A stretch of DNA of 45,401 nt, from the NCBI GenBank assembly GCA_002706885.1, contig PAKY01000107.1:1-45401 (forward strand). The letters run 5' to 3'. The notes under the pieces were generated by a model. That model searched no databases. It was not told the origin of the DNA and saw only the letters and a list, made by a program, of their open reading frames with translations. The DNA comes from Phycisphaerae bacterium. Its GTDB lineage: Bacteria > Planctomycetota > Phycisphaerae > Phycisphaerales > UBA1924. A program made the translations under genes and the position numbers. Position 1 is the stretch's first letter; each line of letters starts with the position of its first letter. This document shows, piece after piece, positions 40,812-45,401 of the stretch.

Positions 40812-41005
40812 TGCCCGCTCCTCTCGCCGCGGGTCGCGGCCACGGCGCCGTCTTCGAGCGGCAACCTCGCGTTGTGGTTCATCTCAGTCCGGCCCTTCCG
40901 CATCACCCGGAAGCCGACCGCTACGAACACCCCGAAGAAGATCAGAAGACCCACGATCGGGAAGAAGGTCAGACCGCCATCGGCGAAGAGATCACTCAAC
41001 CGCAT
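40808..41005 (-). CDS. ccoQ: cbb3 oxidase small subunit CcoQ
   Basis: The ATG at 41005 (65 aa) has GGAGG 6 bases upstream. The protein has one membrane helix (TFFPIVGLLIFFGVFVAVGF) followed by RVMRKGRTEMNHNARLPLED, matching the usual CcoQ tail of a basic stretch then ...A.LPL.D. It starts inside the last codons of ccoNO (14-bp overlap) and its stop overlaps the ccoP start, so translation of all three is probably coupled. Confidence 0.88.
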   Translation of the reverse strand: MRLSDLFADGGLTFFPIVGLLIFFGVFVAVGFRVMRKGRTEMNHNARLPLEDGAVAATRGERSGQ

Positions 41006-43442
41006 CGGCCACCTCCTCGCCGGGGAGCGTCGGCCACGCAAGAGCGCTTGGCGCCTCCGGGTCCCGGTAGATGTCCGTGCCGAGACGCTGGAGGTACGCG
41101 ATCAACGCGATGACCTTCTTGTCCTCAAGGTCGTTGGGCAGATCCCTGCCCTGCGACTGCTGACGCAGCTTGTTCACGATGACCTGAGCCTGTGCCCGGG
41201 CGTGCTTCACCGCCTTGCCTTCTTCGATGAGATCGCCGTAGGGCGCTCCGAGCATGGCCATCGCGTCCACGCGAGCCTGGATCTCGTCGAAGTTCAGATC
41301 CTGCTCGAGCAATCCGGCGTACGACGGCATCACCGAGTCACGATTCACCTGCCGCGGGTTCTGGAAGTGCAGGTAGTGCCAGAAGTGACTCTGACGCCCG
41401 CCCTCACGCGCAAGGTCGGGGCCGATGCGCCGGCTCCCCCACTGGAATGGCCTGTCGTAGACGAACTCACCCGGCTTCGAATACTCGCCGTATCGCTTCG
41501 TCTCGTGGTACATGGGCCGCACCATCTGCGAATGGCAGTTGTAACAGCCCTCGCTGACGTAGATGTCGAAGCCCGCCTGCTCAAGCGGCGTGCGCGGCTC
41601 GACCGTCGCGATCGTCGGGACGTTGCTCTTGATCAGGAACATCGGGATCGCTTCGGCGATACCCCCGATCGCGACCGCGATGCACGTCCACACGGTGAAC
41701 GTCAGCGCCTTCCGCTCCCAGACGCGGTGCCACACCAGTTGTGTGAACCGGTCGAGCGCGTCCCCACCCGTCGCGACCGCGGTGAGGCGGCTCTTGGGCT
41801 TCGGAGGATCGCCGTCGTAGCTCTTCGAGAGCTTCGGCGCCCGCCCCATCGACGGGGCGTACGTCGCGGGGCGCGCCCGCCAGGTCATGGCCAGGTTCAC
41901 ACTGAGCATCAACAGGCCGACGATGAACAGCGAGCCTCCGAGGATACGGATCCAGTAGAACGGAAGCAGCTCAACGACCGTCTCGACGAAGTCCGGGAAC
42001 ATCAGACGACCGGTCTCGTCGAACGCCCGCCACATCAACCCCTGCGTGATGCCGCCCGCGTAGATCGGGATGATGTACAGCAGAATGCCAAGCGTCCCGA
42101 GCCAGAAGTGGGCGGCGCAGAGCTTCTTGCTCCACAGCTCGGTCTGGAACAGACGCGGCAGGAGCCAGTAGATCATGCCGAAGGTCATGAACCCGTTCCA
42201 ACCGAGCGCCCCCGCGTGAACGTGAGCGATGGTCCAGTCCGTGTAGTGACTGAGACTGTTGACCGCCTTCACGCTGAGCATCGGCCCCTCGAACGTGCTC
42301 ATGCCGTAGAACGTGATGCCTACGACGAAGAACTTCAGGACCGGGTCCTCGGCGACCTTGTGCCACGATCCGCGGAGCGTGAGCAGACCGTTGATCATGC
42401 CGCCCCACGACGGCATCCAGAGCATCACGCTGAAGATCATCCCGAGCGTGCTCGCCCATTCCGCGAGCGACGTGTAGTGCAGGTGATGCGGCCCGGCCCA
42501 GATGTAAATGAACACCAGGCTCCAGAAGTGCAGGATGCTCAACCGGTAGCTGAACACGGGCCGCTCAGCCGCCTTCGGGAGGAAGTAGTACATGAGGCCC
42601 AGGAACGGCGTGGTCAGGAAGAACGCCACCGCGTTGTGGCCGTACCACCACTGCATCAGGGCATCCTGCACGCCGGCGTAGAGCGGATAGCTCTTCATTG
42701 CCAGCGCCGCGGAAGGCATCTCACCAGTCTGGAAGAAGCTCACCAGCCCGACCGGGAGCCACAGGTTGTTGAACACGTGGAGCATCGCGACCGTCACGAT
42801 CGTCGCGATGTAGAACCACAGCGCGACGTACATGTGCCGCTCGCGTCGGTTCTTGAGCGTCATGAAGAAGTTCACGCCGAAGAACGCGACCCAGACCACC
42901 GCGATCGCGAGGTCGATCGGCCACTCGAGCTCCGCGTACTCCTTGCTCTGCGTGATGCCGAGCGGGAGGGTGACCGCCGCCGAAACGATGATTGCCTGCC
43001 ATCCCCAGAAGTGGAGGCGGCTCAGAAGATCTGACCACATTCGAGCCTTACACAGCCGCTGAGTCGAGTAGTAGACCGCCGCGAAGATCGCATTGCCGGC
43101 GAACGCGAAGATCACCGCGTTGGTGTGCAGCGGACGGAGCCGCCCGAAGCTCAGCCACTCGTGTTGGTAGAGCAGCGGGAGCGTGTCGGTGATCCACGCC
43201 TTCGCCCCCTGCCCGATCAGATACTCGTTGGCCGCCGGGAGCACGAGTTGGAGGGCCACGATCAGTCCGACGAGCATTCCAACGAGGCCCCAGATCACGG
43301 TGGCGAGGGTGAACTGACGCACGATCGCGTCGTCGTACTCGAACTCCTCGATCGGGCCCTCCGCGTCGAGCGGAATTCCCGCGCGTGGATCCCCCGCTAC
43401 GTCCGTTGCGACAGGCGCCCGAAGTGGTCGTCCTCTATTCAC
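40992..43442 (-). CDS. ccoNO: Fused cbb3 oxidase subunits CcoN and CcoO
   Basis: This is the catalytic core of a high-affinity oxygen-reducing oxidase. A GTG at 43442 (816 aa) is chosen: AGGAG lies 7 bases upstream, while the frame's upstream ATG at 43595 lies in the control region. Residues of about 40-530 are CcoN with all metal ligands: His106 (RPLHTNAV), His269 (YGHNAV), His319/320 (GPHHLHY), His407 and His409 (IAHVHAG). Residues of about 590-810 are CcoO with one haem c (CYNCH, Cys633-His637) and a Met in SVMPSYAGL. The two subunits are separate in Proteobacteria; fusion is known in Bacteroidetes and Planctomycetes relatives. Expression is probably controlled by the divergent Rrf2 regulator. 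Confidence 0.97.
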   Translation of the reverse strand: MNRGRPLRAPVATDVAGDPRAGIPLDAEGPIEEFEYDDAIVRQFTLATVIWGLVGMLVGLIVALQLVLPAANEYLIGQGAKAWITDTLPLLYQHEWLSFGRLRPLHTNAVIFAFAGNAIFAAVYYSTQRLCKARMWSDLLSRLHFWGWQAIIVSAAVTLPLGITQSKEYAELEWPIDLAIAVVWVAFFGVNFFMTLKNRRERHMYVALWFYIATIVTVAMLHVFNNLWLPVGLVSFFQTGEMPSAALAMKSYPLYAGVQDALMQWWYGHNAVAFFLTTPFLGLMYYFLPKAAERPVFSYRLSILHFWSLVFIYIWAGPHHLHYTSLAEWASTLGMIFSVMLWMPSWGGMINGLLTLRGSWHKVAEDPVLKFFVVGITFYGMSTFEGPMLSVKAVNSLSHYTDWTIAHVHAGALGWNGFMTFGMIYWLLPRLFQTELWSKKLCAAHFWLGTLGILLYIIPIYAGGITQGLMWRAFDETGRLMFPDFVETVVELLPFYWIRILGGSLFIVGLLMLSVNLAMTWRARPATYAPSMGRAPKLSKSYDGDPPKPKSRLTAVATGGDALDRFTQLVWHRVWERKALTFTVWTCIAVAIGGIAEAIPMFLIKSNVPTIATVEPRTPLEQAGFDIYVSEGCYNCHSQMVRPMYHETKRYGEYSKPGEFVYDRPFQWGSRRIGPDLAREGGRQSHFWHYLHFQNPRQVNRDSVMPSYAGLLEQDLNFDEIQARVDAMAMLGAPYGDLIEEGKAVKHARAQAQVIVNKLRQQSQGRDLPNDLEDKKVIALIAYLQRLGTDIYRDPEAPSALAWPTLPGEEVADAVE

Positions 43443-43550
43443 CTGTGAACTCCTGATGCCCTTCGCCGAGCCTCGCAATCGAGGCCGAACGGCGTCCGCG
43501 TTCGTCGGCGGTCGCCCCAAAATCGCTTGGAAACTTGTCGCCTTCAGCTC

Positions 43551-43579
43551 TTGGTCTGCCGATGACGCGAGAGTATAAT
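43551..43579 (+). promoter_or_regulatory. Predicted promoter of the Rrf2 regulator gene
   Basis: TTGGTC (43551-43556) and a consensus TATAAT (43574-43579) are 17 bases apart. Transcription should start near 43586, inside the palindrome at 43581-43610, giving a 93-base AT-rich leader. Confidence 0.75.
43573..43578 (-). promoter_or_regulatory. Predicted -10 of the ccoNO operon, overlapping the Rrf2 promoter
   Basis: On the minus strand the same bases read TATACT. Transcription would start near 43566, about 124 bases before the GTG at 43442. No -35 is evident, so an activator or an extended element may be needed. Confidence 0.5.
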
Positions 43580-43580
43580 C

Positions 43581-43610
43581 GGACAAATGGATCAAGTGAT
43601 CGGAATGTCC
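43581..43610. promoter_or_regulatory. 30-bp interrupted palindrome, candidate Rrf2 operator
   Basis: The arms are GGACA-N4-GATCA-N2-TGATC-N4-TGTCC, perfectly symmetric at 20 of 30 positions. It covers the predicted Rrf2 transcription start and lies just upstream of the ccoNO -10, so one bound dimer could control both genes. Assignment to the Rrf2 protein is inferred. Confidence 0.65.
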
Positions 43611-43678
43611 TCAAAATCTTTATCAGCACGATATTTTGTTGTTTCACAGTACACGCATCAGCCCCGTTGGACGAGCAG

Positions 43679-44104
43679 ATGAGTCCTGCCACCGGATACG
43701 CCATCCTCGCCCTCGCCACGCTCAGCGCCACGGGCCGCCCGATGACGGTCCGGGAACTCGCGGACTACGCGGATCTCCCACGCGCCTATCTCGCCCGGAT
43801 CATGGGGACCCTCGCCAAACAAGGGCTGGTCATTGCTCAACGCGGCGCCGCCGGCGGCGTGCGACTCGCTGACCCCCCTGACACGATCACGCTGCTCGAC
43901 GTCGTCCGTGCCGTCGATCCCACTATCGACCAGCAGGCCTGTCTCGTCGGATTCACGAGTTGCCCCGGCGGCGACACCTGCCCCACATCGAGGGCGTGCC
44001 GCGCGTTGCACGAGCTCCGATTGCGAGAGCTGGAGGCCGTCACGATCGACGACTTTGCGAAGGCCGACGCCCGATTCGCTGAGGATCGAACGACAGCGAA
44101 TTGA
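43679..44104 (+). CDS. Rrf2-family transcriptional regulator with Fe-S-type cysteines
   Basis: The ATG at 43679 (141 aa) starts at the family position (MSPATGYAILALATLSA); the frame is open upstream but that part covers the promoter. A winged helix follows (MTVRELADYADLPRAYLARI; RGAAGGVRLADPPDTITLLD). Cysteines are 88, 95, 101 and 107; the C95-x5-C101-x5-C107 spacing equals that of IscR and NsrR, which bind an Fe-S cluster, so it probably senses oxygen, nitric oxide or iron-sulfur status. It is divergent from the cbb3 operon, with a 236-bp shared control region, so it is likely to regulate the oxidase and itself. Ligand and direction of control unknown. Confidence 0.9.
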   Translation: MSPATGYAILALATLSATGRPMTVRELADYADLPRAYLARIMGTLAKQGLVIAQRGAAGGVRLADPPDTITLLDVVRAVDPTIDQQACLVGFTSCPGGDTCPTSRACRALHELRLRELEAVTIDDFAKADARFAEDRTTAN

Positions 44105-44227
44105 GGCGGAGCGACCGCGTCGCCGTTCGGTCAAGTGCCGTTAAGTTGGAGGGGCGTCAGCCGCGAGGCACTCTCAACAGCCGACGATGATCAGGGGATC
44201 TCATCGACCGACGCGTGCCGCGGTGAA

Positions 44228-44300
44228 TGGGCGCTCCCGGACTTGAACCGGGGACACCGGCATTTTCAATGCCGTGCTCTACCAACTGAGCTAAGCGCCC
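44228..44300 (-). tRNA. tRNA-Phe (GAA)
   Basis: On the minus strand a 73-base cloverleaf folds. The acceptor arm is GGGCGCT/AGCGCCC. The D arm is TAGCTCAGTTGGTAGAGC. The anticodon stem GGCAT/ATGCC has loop TGAAA with flanking T and A, giving anticodon GAA. The T arm is CCCGG-TTCAAGT-CCGGG. The discriminator is A. CCA is not encoded. Its promoter is at 44341-44368. Confidence 0.96.
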
Positions 44301-44311
44301 GCTGTCCCGAG

Positions 44312-44329
44312 CGTCGGGGTCTCCCGACG
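44312..44329. other. Hairpin in the tRNA-Phe leader
   Basis: CGTCGGG and CCCGACG pair perfectly around GTCT in the 5' leader of the tRNA-Phe transcript, 12 bases before the mature tRNA. It may affect 5' processing; no more can be said. Confidence 0.45.
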
Positions 44330-44340
44330 ACCGGACCGAT

Positions 44341-44368
44341 AGCGTAGCCGCTACCCCGCCCCGGTCAA
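44341..44368 (-). promoter_or_regulatory. Predicted tRNA-Phe promoter
   Basis: On the minus strand TTGACC (44363-44368) and TACGCT (44341-44346) are 16 bases apart, the same layout as the tRNA-Asp promoter. Transcription would start about 35 bases before the mature tRNA. Confidence 0.65.
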
Positions 44369-44463
44369 CGGGGGCAACGCAGAAGCGATCAGGGATCGGT
44401 CATCGGCGACGACGAGATCAGGCCGGATCGCCGATCCCGCGGCCTCCGGTCCGCTCATTCCTC

Positions 44464-44469
44464 TACCCT
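44464..44469 (+). promoter_or_regulatory. -10-like hexamer TACCCT before the oligopeptide-type ATPase
   Basis: TACCCT ends 7 bases before the ATG at 44477; there is no ribosome-binding site. No clear -35. Confidence 0.35.
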
Positions 44470-44476
44470 GCCCCGG

Positions 44477-45247
44477 ATGCCTGTCGACCCCGCCCCACTC
44501 CTCCGCATCACCAATCTGTCCGTCCGGTTCGGTTCTGGCGACAAGGCCGTACCGGCCGTGCGGGGCGTGTCTCTCACCGTCGACGCGGGCGAGGCCGTTG
44601 GGCTGGTCGGAGAGTCGGGCAGTGGAAAGTCGACGGTCGCACGGGCTGTCGCAGGCCTAACCACGCCCACCGCCGGGTCGATTCGCTTCAACGCGCGCCG
44701 GTCGGTCCAGATGATCTTCCAGGATCCCGCCGGCAGCCTCAACCCCAAGCTCCGTCTCTGGGCGATCGTCACCGAGCCGCTCCGCGTCGCGGGGGACACC
44801 GTTGCTCGAAAGGACCGGCGGACGAGGGCTGCCGACCTTTTCGAGAGCGTCGGGCTCCAGACGGAAGCTCTCGATCGGTATCCGCACCAACTCAGCGGCG
44901 GGCAGCGTCAGCGAGTGGCGATTGCGAGGGCGATCTCGACGCGACCCAAGCTGATCATCTGCGACGAGCCGACGAGCGCCCTCGATGTGTCGGTGCAGGC
45001 GCAGGTCGTCAACCTGCTCCGCGACCTGCAGGAGCGATTTGGTCTCGCGTACCTGTTCATCAGCCACGACCTCGCGGTCGTGGACCACCTGTGCACCCGG
45101 ATCTACGTGATGAAATCGGGCGAGATCGTCGAGAGCGGTCCGCGCGAACGGATCATCGACGCGCCGGAGCACGTCTACACCCAAGCCCTGCTGGACGCGG
45201 CTCGCGCGTCGGCGCCGCCGCTCGTGGGTCAGGCGTTCTCGGGCTGA
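44477..45247 (+). CDS. Oligopeptide-type ABC transporter ATP-binding protein (DppF/OppF-like)
   Basis: This 256-residue ATPase has Walker A VGESGSGKSTVARA, Q-loop IFQDPAGSLNPKL (typical of the dipeptide/oligopeptide and nickel group), signature LSGGQRQRVAIARAI, Walker B KLIICDEPTSALDVSVQAQV and switch His in FISHDLAVVDH. The C-terminus APEHVYTQALLDA is the usual end of OppF/DppF. No permease, binding protein or DppD partner is in the window; they may lie elsewhere. The ATG at 44477 has no ribosome-binding site and follows TACCCT by 7 bases. The last 19 bases overlap the convergent tatA gene. Confidence 0.92.
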   Translation: MPVDPAPLLRITNLSVRFGSGDKAVPAVRGVSLTVDAGEAVGLVGESGSGKSTVARAVAGLTTPTAGSIRFNARRSVQMIFQDPAGSLNPKLRLWAIVTEPLRVAGDTVARKDRRTRAADLFESVGLQTEALDRYPHQLSGGQRQRVAIARAISTRPKLIICDEPTSALDVSVQAQVVNLLRDLQERFGLAYLFISHDLAVVDHLCTRIYVMKSGEIVESGPRERIIDAPEHVYTQALLDAARASAPPLVGQAFSG

Positions 45248-45401
45248 TGAGCCGGCTCGCCTACCGGAACGCGGGCGTCCTCGCCGCCTGAGGTCAGGGG
45301 CGGGTTGGCAGCCTTGTACGCGTAGGGGTTGTCGCGGGGCTTGTCCTTCACCTCGTCGGCCACATCCTTGAGCCCCTTCTTGAACTCACGGATGCCGTCG
45401 C
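45229..45401 (-). CDS. tatA: Twin-arginine translocase subunit TatA/E, 3' end only
   Basis: On the minus strand the frame enters from the right edge of the window and reads DGIREFKKGLKDVADEVKDK, then about 36 residues to a TGA at 45229-45231. GIREFKKGLK is the start of the TatA amphipathic-helix tail (in full proteins G+xxxEFKKGxK). The membrane helix and start codon lie outside the window. TatA forms the channel of the twin-arginine export system. tatA and tatE are not distinguishable here. It converges on the ABC ATPase with a 19-bp overlap. Confidence 0.82.
   Translation of the reverse strand, partial: DGIREFKKGLKDVADEVKDKPRDNPYAYKAANPPLTSGGEDARVPVGEPAHQPENA

Noticed and set aside
40872-43034. 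720-codon open frame on the plus strand opposite ccoNO, and similar long antisense frames at 37866-39701, 15018-16409, 13378-14754, 18894-20396 and 7538-9340
   Set aside because: They are antisense to confidently identified genes, rich in Arg, His, Pro and Ala, have no recognisable domain, and are expected from third-position GC bias.
43443-43595. Upstream extension of ccoNO to an ATG at 43595
   Set aside because: It would cross the predicted promoter, has no family sequence, and a GTG at 43442 has a well-placed AGGAG.
43581-43610. FNR/FixK-type site in the ccoNO control region
   Set aside because: No TTGAT-N4-ATCAA is present; the inner arms GATCA/TGATC have the wrong order and a 2-base spacer.
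43535-43678. N-terminal extension of the Rrf2 regulator
   Set aside because: The extra residues cover the TATAAT promoter and palindrome; the family start aligns with the ATG at 43679.

Overview
The window is a GC-rich bacterial chromosome segment, probably from the Planctomycetota and most likely class Phycisphaerae. This is inference from several signs. One exported protein ends in a PEP-CTERM-like tail (IPAPAGS, hydrophobic stretch, RRRR). A secreted protease ends in the DLTxDG...FL..FG dockerin-like module common in that class. CcoN and CcoO are fused, sugar-degrading genes occur without SusC/SusD, and many promoters have a clear -10 (TAnnnT) but a weak -35. No phage, transposase, integrase or CRISPR array was seen; the layout looks like ordinary chromosome with a carbohydrate locus at its left end.

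Left end (1-12 kb, plus strand): a carbohydrate-use locus. It has a GH31 glycosidase cut by the window edge, a sodium:solute symporter, a GH97 lipoprotein glycosidase, a XylR-type regulator, an FAD-dependent oxidoreductase, a sialate O-acetylesterase-like enzyme and a PEP-CTERM-like exported protein. The FAD gene has a good promoter with a perfect 12-bp palindrome at the predicted start of transcription. A bidirectional terminator separates this block from tRNA-Asp.

12-19 kb (minus strand): envelope and lipid genes. In order of transcription these are rpe, a histidine-phosphatase-fold protein lacking both catalytic histidines, accD, lnt, a HEAT-repeat lipoprotein coupled to lnt by an ATGA overlap, a membrane-anchored coiled-coil protein, a 68-residue membrane protein and tRNA-Asp.

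19-26 kb: four plus-strand genes (UAP1-type nucleotidyltransferase, alpha/beta hydrolase, UMF1 transporter and a TrpB-like protein whose PLP lysine is replaced by serine). They converge on a minus-strand pair, a pseudokinase-like protein and a TPR protein.

26-33 kb (plus strand): tyrosine catabolism genes hppD and hmgA, separated by a secreted trypsin-like protease with a dockerin-like tail and by gmhA. A small unknown gene and an RtcB-type RNA ligase follow.

33-44 kb (minus strand): mscL, an orphan ABC ATPase, and a complete cbb3 oxidase operon with its assembly genes: ccoNO (fused), ccoQ, ccoP, ccoG, ccoH, a SafE/DsbD-like membrane protein, ccoI and ccoS. A divergent Rrf2-family regulator with an IscR/NsrR-like cysteine spacing faces it. 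The two promoters overlap and lie against a 30-bp interrupted palindrome, a strong candidate for redox control of the oxidase. The right end holds tRNA-Phe, an oligopeptide-type ABC ATPase and the 3' end of tatA.

Most noteworthy are three apparently inactive enzyme-fold proteins (TrpB-like, phosphatase-like, kinase-like) within about 9 kb, the Rrf2/ccoNO control region, and a recurring arrangement in which a -10 hexamer lies 5-8 bases before the ATG, which suggests leaderless mRNAs.
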